Numbered from the stretch's first letter, positions 33,484-43,006 are shown. The stretch is 56,594 nucleotides of DNA from Opacimonas sp040514355 (GCA_040514355.1 JBEVCF010000139.1:1-56594), one strand, 5' to 3'. Numbers and translations: made by a program. Notes: generated from the letters alone by a model not told the origin.

Positions 33484-34203
33484 ATGACTGAACAAACACA
33501 ATACGCTGAACGCCGTATCGATATTAAGGCCAACTCCAAAGGCAATGGGATTACGTCTGCGCTAATCGGGGCGAGTGCGCTAACAATTGGGTTTTTACTG
33601 CTGGTCTCTTTACCTAAGCATCTGGTCTTGTTGGCGATAGGGGTTATCGCTATAGGGATCATCGCATCTGTTATCGGTTTCTACAAAATCAAAGAACCAG
33701 CCTATAGCCTTACTATCGATAAAGAAGGGGTGCGATATCATCATCGACACGGCTCTTGGTTTATTGGTTGGGACAATATACAGCGTATTGATCAACCACG
33801 TGTTACCCGAGGTATCGAACAAGTTGATTTACACCTAGTGGGATTTCGACTGCGTCAATATCCGCCATTTTTGGCTGATGTGTCACGTCGATTGATGACC
33901 AATACACTGATCGAACAACGTCCATTATTAATGCAAAACCCGGATGCAAAGTGTGCTACGGGTATGTGTGGTGCAGATGATTTAATTGAAAAAGAACGCT
34001 TCAAATTACCGGATGGAACAATCCTTGAAGGGATCCAAGGTATGTTTGCAAATCGCATGGATAAACTCCGGGATCGCTTGGGTTACGATGTCTTTATTAA
34101 TGAATCTGAACTGGACCGTCCGGTGGATGAATTTGTCAACTTATTAAGAGCTTGCCAGGAAGATGTCTTAAAAGAACAAAGACTACAAGCCTTGGACGTT
34201 TAA
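33484..34203 (+). CDS. Membrane protein, putative DUF2982 family
   Basis: The 239-residue protein has two adjacent membrane helices (about residues 25-65), then a soluble part of beta-rich character (YSLTIDKEGVRYHHRHGSWFIGWDNIQRID) reminiscent of PH-like membrane domains. A motif CATGMCG may bind a metal or form a disulfide. I assign DUF2982, known mainly from Alteromonadales and Vibrionales, from memory; the function is unknown. ATG at 33484 is used; a TTG three codons upstream is possible. Confidence 0.7.
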   Translation: MTEQTQYAERRIDIKANSKGNGITSALIGASALTIGFLLLVSLPKHLVLLAIGVIAIGIIASVIGFYKIKEPAYSLTIDKEGVRYHHRHGSWFIGWDNIQRIDQPRVTRGIEQVDLHLVGFRLRQYPPFLADVSRRLMTNTLIEQRPLLMQNPDAKCATGMCGADDLIEKERFKLPDGTILEGIQGMFANRMDKLRDRLGYDVFINESELDRPVDEFVNLLRACQEDVLKEQRLQALDV

Positions 34204-34255
34204 ATATTTTACTTATTGTTATCCTTTATAACGCAGTCTGTTGCTGGTGCCTCAG

Positions 34256-35077
34256 TTACAGTCCTGTGCTGTTTTGTATTGTATTTAGTTCAGCAAGAAA
34301 AAGCCGTCCCTCAGATATGACTTTTTCTCCTTCATTCCACAACTTATCCACTACATCATGTAAATTTTGTTCAATATTGCGCCGGTGTTTGGTTTCCACC
34401 TCCAAGCACAAGGCTTGTAACCTTGGAACACCGGTATAACAACATGCCCCATGTAATTTATGCACAGTAGCATGTAATTGCGAAAACTTAGATTGAGCGA
34501 ACTGACGTTTTAGGTCACGTAGCATCTTCGGCAGTTGCATGATGAAATCAGACAATAATTCTTTAGCGATTTCGTTATTGCCGTTGGCTCGTTTAATTGC
34601 TAGTTCCCAGCTGAAAGTAACAGAGCAATCGGCTGCCTCTTTAAGACATTCCTCAGGAGCAGGTACTTGGATAGGCGTTGCAGAAGGGATGGCACACCAA
34701 GTCTCGATTACTCCGAGCAAGACATGTAAATCGATGGGTTTGGCTATGAAATCATCAAACCCCCGACTCAAAAAATAAGCTCTGTCTTCACTAAATCCAT
34801 GCGCGGTGAGTGCAATAATTGGAGTGCCAATATTCAAAGGGGTCCGACGAATGTGCTGTGTAGCGGTGACACCGTCCATCTCTGGCATTTGAATATCCAT
34901 GAGAATGATATCATAGTCGATATCGGCACAGAGCTTAATAGCCTCTTCAGCTGAAGTCGCTGTATGTAATGTGCAAGATGAATCTTTGAGCCACATTTGT
35001 AATAATTTTAAATTAAACGGGACATCATCTACGGCGAGTACATTTATGGGGGGAAGTTGCTGGAGACGTTGTTGCAT
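34256..35077 (-). CDS. Response regulator-Hpt phosphorelay protein, BarA-like
   Basis: A receiver domain (residues 10-130) has the acidic pair VDD, phospho-acceptor Asp61 (ILMDIQMPEMDG), Thr in ALTAHG and Lys in AKPID. A linker leads to a histidine phosphotransfer domain (about 155-260) with HKLHGACCYTGVPRLQ, phospho-His near 209. This domain pair and the Hpt motif match the C-terminal half of the hybrid kinase BarA, but there is no sensor or kinase part in this gene or beside it. It may receive phosphate from another kinase and hand it to a regulator such as UvrY/GacA. Confidence 0.85.
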   Translation of the reverse strand: MQQRLQQLPPINVLAVDDVPFNLKLLQMWLKDSSCTLHTATSAEEAIKLCADIDYDIILMDIQMPEMDGVTATQHIRRTPLNIGTPIIALTAHGFSEDRAYFLSRGFDDFIAKPIDLHVLLGVIETWCAIPSATPIQVPAPEECLKEAADCSVTFSWELAIKRANGNNEIAKELLSDFIMQLPKMLRDLKRQFAQSKFSQLHATVHKLHGACCYTGVPRLQALCLEVETKHRRNIEQNLHDVVDKLWNEGEKVISEGRLFLAELNTIQNSTGL

Positions 35078-35218
35078 TAGATGAACCCTTGATGGATGTG
35101 AGCGACTCTCTATTTGCCTTGCGTTTTTTTGTTATTAAACCATTAAGTCGTGTAATTTGCTATCATCCTGTATTATTATCAAAAATAGATATCTTACAAC
35201 AATAATAAAGTAGCGCTG

Positions 35219-37522
35219 ATGAGTACTGAAGTCACCATTAACCAAGATGGGGTTGAACAACTCCCAATTCGTCGTTTCACGGAAGACGCTTATCTCAATT
35301 ATTCTATGTATGTCATTATGGACCGTGCCTTGCCACATATTGGCGATGGCTTAAAACCGGTACAACGACGCATTATCTATGCCATGTCCGATCTCGGCCT
35401 CAGCGCGAATGCAAAGTACAAGAAATCAGCCCGAACAGTGGGGGACGTGCTCGGTAAATTCCACCCACATGGCGACAGTGCCTGCTATGAAGCGATGGTG
35501 TTAATGGCACAGCCTTTTACTTATCGCTATCCACTCGTCGATGGTCAAGGGAACTGGGGGGCGCCAGATGATCCTAAATCGTTTGCTGCTATGCGTTATA
35601 CCGAAGCGAGGTTGTCTAAGTTTTCAGAAGTATTACTGACGGAACTCGGGCAGGGTACGGTTGAATGGCAGCCTAATTTTGATGGTACCTTAAAAGAACC
35701 CAAAACTCTGCCAGCGAGACTGCCTCATATTTTACTAAATGGCATTACGGGCATTGCCGTTGGTATGGCGACTGACATTCCACCACACAATGCTCGTGAG
35801 TTAGCCAATGCTTGTGCCAAACTGCTCGATAACAGTCGCACAGAATTAAGTGAATTGTTAGAAGATGTACAAGGGCCTGATTATCCAACAGATGCTGAGA
35901 TTATTACGCCCAAAGATGATATCCGTAAGATTTATGAAACAGGTCGTGGCTCGATTAAAATGCGGGCCGTTTATAGTGAAGAAAACGGTGAAATTGTTAT
36001 AACCGCTCTACCACACCAAGCTTCAGGTGGAAAAATCTTAGAGCAGATTGCGCAGCAGATGCAGAGTAAAAAACTGCCAATGGTTAGTGATTTACGCGAT
36101 GAATCAGATCATGAAAACCCAACTCGCTTGGTTGTCACACCGCGTTCAAACCGCGTTGATATTGAACAACTGATGCAACACTTGTTTGCGACAACCGATC
36201 TAGAAAAGAATTACCGGGTCAATATCAATATGATTGGCTTGGATGGGCGTCCTCAGGTAAAAGATCTCAAATCGATTCTCACCGAGTGGCTGACTTACAG
36301 ACGCGATACCGTTACGCGACGCTTGCAGTTCCGTCTGGATAAAATTTTGGCGCGGTTACATATTTTAGAAGGCTTGATGATTGCCTTTTTGAATATAGAC
36401 GAAGTGATCGACATCATTCGCAACGAAGACGATCCTAAAGCTGAATTGATTGCCCGTTTTAATCTTTCTGATACACAAGCAGAAGCAATTTTAGATTTAA
36501 AATTACGTCACCTAGCTAAACTCGAAGAAATGAAGATTAAAGGTGAGCAGGGCGAGCTTGCGAAAGAGCGTGATAGTTTGCAATTACTACTTAGTTCTGA
36601 CCGTCGTCTTAAAACGCTGATTAAGAAAGAGATACTTGCTGATGCAGAAGCTTATGGTGATGCACGACGTTCACCGATTGTGGCACGAGGAGAAGCCAAA
36701 GCGCTGAGTGAAAAAGAGCTTGTTCCTTCTGAAGCAGTAACTGTGGTGTTATCCGAAAAAGGTTGGGCGCGCTGTGCTAAAGGGCATGATGTCGATGCAC
36801 CTAATTTAAGCTATAAAGGTGACGATAAATATCTAGCGAGTGCAAAAGGTCGCTCCAATCAACCAGCAGTTTTTATTGATACCTCCGGTCGGGCATTCAG
36901 CTGTGATGCACACAGTTTGCCCTCAGCGCGAAGTCAAGGAGAACCGCTCACCGGGCGCTTTAATGTTGTTGCCGGTGAAACATTTTCACATGTGATCATG
37001 GCTAAAGAGGCACAACAATTCTTAATTGCTAGTGATGCAGGCTATGGGTTTGTGGGTACATTTAAAGATATGCTGAGCAAAAACAAAGCGGGCAAAGCCT
37101 ACCTTAGCTTGCCAACCGCCGCTAAAGTTTTGCCACCTCAAGCTGTATCGAACATTGATACAGATATGTGCTTATCCATCTCAAGCGAAGGTCGAATGCT
37201 ATTGTTCCCTCTCAAAGATCTTCCTTCTTTGGGCAAAGGTAAGGGGAATAAACTACTCAATATTCCTGCAGCGAAAGCACAAATTCGTGAGGAGTATGTG
37301 GTGCATATTGCTGTGGTATCTGAGGGTGCAGAGGTGAAAGTAGTTTCAGGAAAACGTGCGATGACATTAAAAGCATCAGACCTTACACATTATATCGGTG
37401 AACGAGGGCGACGCGGCAATAAATTGCCTCGTGGATTACAAAGAGTAGACGCTGTCGAAGTCCTACTCACGAGTGCAACAGATCCCGATACAACTACAAA
37501 CGTAACTGACAAGGCTGACTAG
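35219..37522 (+). CDS. parC: DNA topoisomerase IV subunit A
   Basis: ParC cuts and rejoins DNA for decatenation of sister chromosomes. The 767-residue protein has the catalytic Tyr127 in AMRYTEARLS and the quinolone-resistance region HPHGDSACYEAMV with Ser87 and Glu91 (E. coli Ser80 and Glu84), the sensitive form. C-terminal beta-pinwheel repeats follow from about residue 500. parE, often close by in related genomes, is not in the window. Confidence 0.96.
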   Translation: MSTEVTINQDGVEQLPIRRFTEDAYLNYSMYVIMDRALPHIGDGLKPVQRRIIYAMSDLGLSANAKYKKSARTVGDVLGKFHPHGDSACYEAMVLMAQPFTYRYPLVDGQGNWGAPDDPKSFAAMRYTEARLSKFSEVLLTELGQGTVEWQPNFDGTLKEPKTLPARLPHILLNGITGIAVGMATDIPPHNARELANACAKLLDNSRTELSELLEDVQGPDYPTDAEIITPKDDIRKIYETGRGSIKMRAVYSEENGEIVITALPHQASGGKILEQIAQQMQSKKLPMVSDLRDESDHENPTRLVVTPRSNRVDIEQLMQHLFATTDLEKNYRVNINMIGLDGRPQVKDLKSILTEWLTYRRDTVTRRLQFRLDKILARLHILEGLMIAFLNIDEVIDIIRNEDDPKAELIARFNLSDTQAEAILDLKLRHLAKLEEMKIKGEQGELAKERDSLQLLLSSDRRLKTLIKKEILADAEAYGDARRSPIVARGEAKALSEKELVPSEAVTVVLSEKGWARCAKGHDVDAPNLSYKGDDKYLASAKGRSNQPAVFIDTSGRAFSCDAHSLPSARSQGEPLTGRFNVVAGETFSHVIMAKEAQQFLIASDAGYGFVGTFKDMLSKNKAGKAYLSLPTAAKVLPPQAVSNIDTDMCLSISSEGRMLLFPLKDLPSLGKGKGNKLLNIPAAKAQIREEYVVHIAVVSEGAEVKVVSGKRAMTLKASDLTHYIGERGRRGNKLPRGLQRVDAVEVLLTSATDPDTTTNVTDKAD

Positions 37523-37563
37523 ACTACAATAACAAGGGGGACGATTTTACACTAACCCCAAGT

Positions 37564-38136
37564 TTATTTGCTTGCTTGAGCGATCAAGCAAGCGACCCGT
37601 TCCCATACTTGGGTGTTAATACCTAAACTGTATTCAGTTGGCTCGATGATAATATGCTGGTCATAAGCATTATCTCTAATGGGTTCCTTCACGCATGTAC
37701 CTAAAGTGATCATTTGTTTGACATTGGTTGGTGCCGAAATTGAAAAAAAACAACCTAATGCCTCACCAAGTCCAATAAGGGTTAGGGCATCCACACGTTC
37801 GCATGTCCGATAAAATTTCTGTTGTATGTTGCTCATGTTGACTGCTGCGACGTCGGCTCGATTGGGCAAGGTGTAAATGAATACGGTATACCCTAAGTAG
37901 CGCAAGAATTTTGCTAGTTGCTGAAATGATGCGCAAGTTGAAGATAGCTCACTGACTAAAACAACTGTTTCGCCTTTACCTCGAGGCAAGCTCAATATTT
38001 TGGGAAAAGAAAATGCCACGGAAACCCAATCTAAGGGGGTAACTATCGCTTGTAACGCGGGGTCAGAAAAATCGCTAAATGTAGTTTGCGTTGGAGTCAC
38101 TTGCTCAGCAAGTGTAAACTGTGCCGGTGCGTTCAC
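37564..38136 (-). CDS. Hypothetical protein with degenerate alpha/beta-hydrolase features
   Basis: The protein has alternating strands and helices (VVLVSELSSTCASFQQLAKFLRYLGYTVFIYTLP pattern, then LTLIGLGEALGCFF) as in alpha/beta-hydrolases, but the nucleophile elbow is GLGEALG, with Glu where Ser is expected. It may be a catalytically dead or different enzyme. I chose a GTG at 38136 because it follows AAGGATG; an ATG at 38190 would add 18 residues. It ends the arginine-catabolism operon, 79 bases after the DUF1338 stop (or 25 from the ATG). The function is not known. Confidence 0.6.
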   Translation of the reverse strand: MNAPAQFTLAEQVTPTQTTFSDFSDPALQAIVTPLDWVSVAFSFPKILSLPRGKGETVVLVSELSSTCASFQQLAKFLRYLGYTVFIYTLPNRADVAAVNMSNIQQKFYRTCERVDALTLIGLGEALGCFFSISAPTNVKQMITLGTCVKEPIRDNAYDQHIIIEPTEYSLGINTQVWERVACLIAQASK

Positions 38137-38215
38137 AAAACATCCTTGTAAATGATAAATTACACTTATATACGCCTGTATTCCTAACATGGCGCACTCG
38201 ACTTTGGTATTGGGT

Positions 38216-39022
38216 CTAGTTTACATTAGTACTTTCAAAGATTTTATCCGCCGATGCTGCAACAAAACCTTGGTACAGTGTACTATCTTTTAACCGGTAA
38301 CGTTGCGCAAATTCGTAAAAACAACTCGGAATAGTGTGACTATCGTCACTAAAATTAACCTGAGCATGGTCTGCCATCGTGGATGATTGTGCAAGACAAA
38401 CGTCTTCACCTCCTTTTATCTCTCCGCCTGATGTATTTAAAGTGAAACCGGATTCTTTAAGCAGTGTATTCATCTGCTCGAGTTCGGTTATATGCTGTAA
38501 GTGATTAATGCTGACGGTAAAGTGGTTTGCGCGATAACCCCAGGCTGCGAACCATGCTGCATATTCACTTTCATTGAGCAATGTCTGATAGTCTTGACTA
38601 GAAATGCTCCAATGGGTACCCGAGTATAAAAAATCATCACGTTGTGCCAAGTCTTGAGGGACGGTTGCTAATAGATGGTTTAAGATGTTTTGTACCTTGT
38701 CAGACAAGGCATCGACCTGCAATTCCGATATAAATACTTTTGGGTGATCTAAATTGGGGTGTTGGTAGTGAAACGCATTGAGTTTTTTGGCTGAAAAATC
38801 ATATTCTCCAGCGCGGTAATAACCAAGCTTTTCAAAGTGCTTACCCAGATCTGAGACGCGCAAACCAGGTACGGCAAGGGTTCGTAAGGCGATGTGGTCA
38901 TTGACGATAGCGCCTTGCCCTTCGTACTGACCAATTAATTCATGAATTTTTTTTGCACTAGGGGTAACAGCGATAAAATTATCCCATAATTCGGTAAATA
39001 AGCTATCTATTGTATGCGCCAT
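38216..39022 (-). CDS. DUF1338 family oxygenase-like protein
   Basis: The 268-residue protein has the DUF1338 motif VNDHIALRT (His43, Arg47), shared with HglS/YdcJ, an Fe(II) 2-oxoadipate dioxygenase/decarboxylase that makes D-2-hydroxyglutarate. This short form is common next to astD in Alteromonadales. A candidate second metal ligand is HFTVSINHL near residue 165. It follows astD by 9 bases, so it is co-transcribed with arginine degradation genes; a substrate related to 2-oxoglutarate or glutamate semialdehydes is a reasonable guess but not shown. Confidence 0.8.
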   Translation of the reverse strand: MAHTIDSLFTELWDNFIAVTPSAKKIHELIGQYEGQGAIVNDHIALRTLAVPGLRVSDLGKHFEKLGYYRAGEYDFSAKKLNAFHYQHPNLDHPKVFISELQVDALSDKVQNILNHLLATVPQDLAQRDDFLYSGTHWSISSQDYQTLLNESEYAAWFAAWGYRANHFTVSINHLQHITELEQMNTLLKESGFTLNTSGGEIKGGEDVCLAQSSTMADHAQVNFSDDSHTIPSCFYEFAQRYRLKDSTLYQGFVAASADKIFESTNVN

Positions 39023-39031
39023 GTTCAGACC

Positions 39032-40498
39032 TCAAAAATGTAGACCAGGATTAAGTGATGCTGGCATTTGACTCTGTTCAAGTTCAACTGATGCAACTGG
39101 GTATGCACAATAATCTGCAGCATAAAAGGCGCTTGCTCGATGATTGCCACTATCGCCAATACCGCCAAATGGTGCAGCACCGGACGCGCCGGTGATCGGA
39201 CGATTCCAATTAACAATACCTGCTCTGATATGCGTGTAAAAATGCTCCCATAACGCCGCATCATCAGCCAATAATCCCGCGGAGAGTCCAAATCTAGTAT
39301 TATTAGCTTCAGATATAGCCATATCAAAGTCATCATAGCGAATAACTTTTAGCAGGGGACCAAAGTGTTCCTCATCTGGTAATTTGTCCAATATGCAGGT
39401 GACATCGATGATACCCGGTGTCACAAATCCTGTTTGGGTATCTGTATGAGTAAGCGGTACGAGGATATTGCCACCGAGCTCTGCTAATGTAGCCTGAGCT
39501 GTTACCATCATTTGTGCAGCACGAACGGAAATCATCGCTCCCATAAATGGCTGTGATTCCGCGTCATAGTGTCCTACATCAATACGCTGGGTCACCTCAA
39601 TCAAACGCGCTAAGATTGCATCACCTTGCGCAGTATTTGGAATGAACAGACGACGTGCACAGGTGCAACGCTGTCCGGTTGTAATGAAAGCAGATTGAAT
39701 AATATCATGTACGGTTGCATCGATATCTTGGGTTGGACCAACTATCAAGGGATTGTTGCCTCCCATCTCCAAGGCTAAGATCTTACCAGGATGACCGGCA
39801 AACTGTTCGTGTAAAAGTTTACCAGTATGTGATGAACCAGTAAAAAACAGCCCGTCTATACCTGGATGGTTGGCTAATGCTTTACCTGTATCGACTTGTC
39901 CTTGAACTAGATTAATCACCCCTGCAGGTAAACCCGCAGCTTGCCAAAGTTCTAACATCACTTGCGCAACCTTAGGAGTGAGATCACTGGGTTTAAATAC
40001 CACCGTATTCCCTGCCAGAAGCGCAGGTACAATATGCCCGTTAGGTAGGTGACCAGGAAAATTATAAGGCCCGAATACCGCGACTACACCATGGGGTTTG
40101 TGACGAATGAATGCGCGCCCGATGGGCATCGGGTTTTCAGTTATCCCTGTGCGCGTTTGATAGGATTTATCAGACAATCCAATTTTGCCGACCATGGCAG
40201 CGGCCTCGGTCTTGGTCTCCCATAAAGGTTTACCCGTTTCCTCTGCAATCACTTGGGCAATGCGAGATTGTGCTTCTTTGAGTTGGTCTTGATAGGCATG
40301 CACTACTGCCAAACGTTCAGCGTAACTGAATTGAGACCAAGAAGGGAAAGCGCCTCTCGCAGCAGCAATAGCCGCATCAACCTGTGCCTGACTGGCTGCA
40401 TTGCCACGCCAAATTACTGTGTTTTTAGCAGGATCAACGGAAGTAAATTCAGTTGCCTCACCAGTTAACCATGCACCATTGATAAAATGGGTTGTCAT
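39032..40498 (-). CDS. astD: N-succinylglutamate 5-semialdehyde dehydrogenase
   Basis: AstD oxidises N-succinylglutamate semialdehyde to succinylglutamate in the arginine succinyltransferase (AST) pathway. The 488-residue aldehyde dehydrogenase has FKPSDLTPK, FFTGSSHTG, the general-base Glu in LALEMGGNNP and the catalytic Cys in TTGQRCTCARR. It follows astA by 24 bases in the same operon. The N-terminal THFINGAWLTGEG-type start is typical of AstD. Confidence 0.95.
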   Translation of the reverse strand: MTTHFINGAWLTGEATEFTSVDPAKNTVIWRGNAASQAQVDAAIAAARGAFPSWSQFSYAERLAVVHAYQDQLKEAQSRIAQVIAEETGKPLWETKTEAAAMVGKIGLSDKSYQTRTGITENPMPIGRAFIRHKPHGVVAVFGPYNFPGHLPNGHIVPALLAGNTVVFKPSDLTPKVAQVMLELWQAAGLPAGVINLVQGQVDTGKALANHPGIDGLFFTGSSHTGKLLHEQFAGHPGKILALEMGGNNPLIVGPTQDIDATVHDIIQSAFITTGQRCTCARRLFIPNTAQGDAILARLIEVTQRIDVGHYDAESQPFMGAMISVRAAQMMVTAQATLAELGGNILVPLTHTDTQTGFVTPGIIDVTCILDKLPDEEHFGPLLKVIRYDDFDMAISEANNTRFGLSAGLLADDAALWEHFYTHIRAGIVNWNRPITGASGAAPFGGIGDSGNHRASAFYAADYCAYPVASVELEQSQMPASLNPGLHF

Positions 40499-40522
40499 AA
40501 GTAGGGTTCCTTAAGTCTGTCG

Positions 40523-41536
40523 TTAGATCGGACTGATTCTAACCAAATCGCCATTTTGTACGTTTAAGATCTGCATGGCTTCTGCACTGAGAATGATATG
40601 GTCCTGCGTGATTTCAACGGGTTGGCAAATCGCGCGATAGTCCTGTAGTTTAGTATTGATTATTAAGTGGATGGGAGCATTGCTCGCTACCTGGCCCATT
40701 AAAACGGGTTTACGCAGTGATTCTCGTACTGTTTTGATTTGGTCAATATCAGCTTCTACAGTCGGACCAGCATCAAAGATATCGACGTAACCACGGTTTT
40801 TAAACCCCTCTTTTTGTAATAGAGCCAAAGCCGGTTTGGTTTTCTCATGGACCTGACCGATGACCTTTTGTGCCGCATCAGATAACAGGTTGACATAAAT
40901 CGGATATTTAGGCATCAGCTCGGCAATAAATACTTTATTACCAATACCTGTGAGGTAATCTGCTGTTGGGAAATCCAAGGAAAAAAAGTGTTGTTCTAGC
41001 CATTCCCAAAAAGGGGAACGTCCATTTTCGTCGCTCACCCCTCGCATCTCAGCAAAGATCTTATCAGTAAAGCGAGCCGAATGTTCAGCGATGAACAAAA
41101 AGCGCGATTTAGATAAGAATTTACCAACGTTAGGCAGGCGCGCCTGGTCGCGTAAAAAAAGCGTACAGATTTCACTCATGCCTGTGTAATCATTACAAAA
41201 GGTCAGAATATCGACTTTGTTATGGATATTTAATTCACGCGAAGAGTGTACGACCTTGCCCACATGGTAATTATAAAATGCATCGTCAACGCCAACGCTA
41301 GCCTCAATACCACAGGTACCTAATACCTCACCTGTCTGGCTGTCTTCCAACACAAACAGGTAACCCTCATCATGAGGCTCAGTAACGGCTTTTTGAATAG
41401 AAGCAATAGCCCGTGTAATTTTGTTTTGCAGTAATTCATCATTGGTTGGTAGAGATGTAAAACCAATGCCTGATTCAACAGAAATTGTTTTTAAATCGTC
41501 AAAATCACGCTGCTCAATCGGACGAATGAATAACAT
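40523..41536 (-). CDS. astA: Arginine N-succinyltransferase
   Basis: AstA transfers succinate from succinyl-CoA to the alpha-amino group of arginine, the first AST step. The 337-residue protein begins MLFIRPIEQRDFDDL and contains the family segments LFLRDQARLPNVGKFLSKSRF (split here by context), GRSPFWEWLEQHFFSLDF and IFDAGPTVEAD. It starts 2 bases after the argD stop. astB (succinylarginine dihydrolase) and astE are not in the window, so the pathway is completed elsewhere if at all. Confidence 0.95.
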   Translation of the reverse strand: MLFIRPIEQRDFDDLKTISVESGIGFTSLPTNDELLQNKITRAIASIQKAVTEPHDEGYLFVLEDSQTGEVLGTCGIEASVGVDDAFYNYHVGKVVHSSRELNIHNKVDILTFCNDYTGMSEICTLFLRDQARLPNVGKFLSKSRFLFIAEHSARFTDKIFAEMRGVSDENGRSPFWEWLEQHFFSLDFPTADYLTGIGNKVFIAELMPKYPIYVNLLSDAAQKVIGQVHEKTKPALALLQKEGFKNRGYVDIFDAGPTVEADIDQIKTVRESLRKPVLMGQVASNAPIHLIINTKLQDYRAICQPVEITQDHIILSAEAMQILNVQNGDLVRISPI

Positions 41537-41538
41537 AT

Positions 41539-42765
41539 TTAAGCAGTCTCTTGTGCTTTATCCGCTTCTAATACTTTGGCAATCCCAACTTCAAAACGGC
41601 GTAATCCTTCTACAATATCCGCATCAGGAATAACCAATGAGGGGGCAAAGCGCACGACATTGAGGCCTGCAACCAAGCACATCAAGCCTTCTGCAGTGGC
41701 AGCCATCATGAAATCACGAGCACGGCCTTGGTAAGCTTCGTTCATGGCGCAACCAAGTAACATGCCTTTACCACGAATTTCAGAAAACACATGATATTTA
41801 GCATTGATACGTGCTAAGTGCTCTCTAAATAACGCTTCTTTGGCTTTTACGCCCTCTAGAATAGCGGGCTGATTAATTATATCGAGTGTTTTTTCTGCAA
41901 TGGCACAGGCAAGAGGGTTGCCACCGTAAGTTGAACCGTGTGTACCAGGCTTGAGACTCGCAGCGATCTTGGCAGTTGTTAACATGGCACCAATTGGGAT
42001 CCCACCTCCAAGCGATTTTGCTGTAGTAAGGATGTCTGGGACGACATCCAAACCCATGTAAGCATACAAATCACCAGTGCGTCCTACACCTGATTGTACT
42101 TCATCAAAAATCAATAAAGCGTTGTGTTGGTCACACAGAGCACGTACCCCTTTGACAAATTCTGGGTCAGGGTTAATGATCCCGCCTTCACCTTGAAGAG
42201 GTTCCATCATAACGGCGCAGGTATCGTCGTCAATGAGTGTCGCAAATGCTTCTAAATTATTGTAGGGACTATGTACAACGGCACCTGGCTTGGGACCGAA
42301 ACCATCAGAATAAGCAGCCTGACCGCCGACAGTTACGGTAAAAAAGGTCCGTCCATGAAAGCCTTGGGTAAACGCAATGATTTTATCTTTTTTCTCGCCA
42401 AAGTGTTCTAGGGCGTAGCGACGGGCAAGTTTTAAAGCTGCTTCATTTACTTCCGCACCCGAGTTGGCAAAATACACGCGTTCCGAAAAAGTGGCATCAT
42501 TGAGCTTCTTTGCAAGACGCAAAGCAGGCTCATTGGTATACACATTCGATAAGTGCCAGAGTGTCTCGCCTTGATCTTTTAGTACAGCGACTAATTCAGG
42601 ATGACAATGGCCCAACACGTTAACTGCAATCCCACCTGCAAAATCAATGTATTCTTTACCGGTCTGGTCCCACACTCGAGAACCCTCACCTTTGACGGGT
42701 ACCATGTCAGCAGGGTTGTAATTAGGAACCATGACGTCATTAAATAATTCGCGTGTGACTTGCAT
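41539..42765 (-). CDS. argD: Acetylornithine/succinylornithine aminotransferase
   Basis: This PLP aminotransferase (408 residues) acts on N-acetylornithine in arginine synthesis and, in AST operons, on succinylornithine. Visible are FANSGAEVNEAALKLAR, the FDEVQSGVGRTG motif and the PLP Lys in TTAKSLGGG. Being first in an operon with astA and astD points to a catabolic (AstC) role, while pabA next door recalls the pabA-argD order of E. coli; one enzyme may serve both routes. The ATG follows AAGG. Confidence 0.92.
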   Translation of the reverse strand: MQVTRELFNDVMVPNYNPADMVPVKGEGSRVWDQTGKEYIDFAGGIAVNVLGHCHPELVAVLKDQGETLWHLSNVYTNEPALRLAKKLNDATFSERVYFANSGAEVNEAALKLARRYALEHFGEKKDKIIAFTQGFHGRTFFTVTVGGQAAYSDGFGPKPGAVVHSPYNNLEAFATLIDDDTCAVMMEPLQGEGGIINPDPEFVKGVRALCDQHNALLIFDEVQSGVGRTGDLYAYMGLDVVPDILTTAKSLGGGIPIGAMLTTAKIAASLKPGTHGSTYGGNPLACAIAEKTLDIINQPAILEGVKAKEALFREHLARINAKYHVFSEIRGKGMLLGCAMNEAYQGRARDFMMAATAEGLMCLVAGLNVVRFAPSLVIPDADIVEGLRRFEVGIAKVLEADKAQETA

Positions 42766-42842
42766 AAATTGACCTTAAAACATATAAAAACATAATCAAA
42801 ATACTCCTTTTTGCATGGCTTGTAAATGCTCAAAAGCCTTAT

Positions 42843-42882
42843 ATTATAAGGGTTTGCTTGGATTTGCATAATTGCTGCATAA
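42843..42882 (-). promoter_or_regulatory. Possible promoter of the argD-ast operon
   Basis: On the minus strand TTATGC (42871-42866) and a consensus TATAAT (42848-42843) are 17 bases apart, about 78 bases upstream of argD. The heptamer TGCATAA occurs at 42865-42871 and again at 42876-42882, an 11-base period, overlapping the -35 region. It does not fit the ArgR box well, so the regulator is unknown. Confidence 0.4.
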
Positions 42883-43006
42883 GTATCTAATAAGGATGTG
42901 TAGATAAATGTGTTATAACGTTAACGAGGTCGGGGGAGTATCTGATGTTTGGGTGTTTTTTTAGGTACAGATGAGAAGCGTTAAATATGTAAAAAAAAAA
43001 TTACCC

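Noticed and set aside
34256..35077. Pseudogene of barA
   Set aside because: The frame is intact with all phospho-acceptor residues, and no degraded kinase sequence is seen in the 140 bases before parC.
42849..42890. ArgR box upstream of argD
   Set aside because: TGCATAATTGCTGCATAA lacks the dyad TGAAT-N5-ATTCA expected for ArgR; it is a direct repeat instead.
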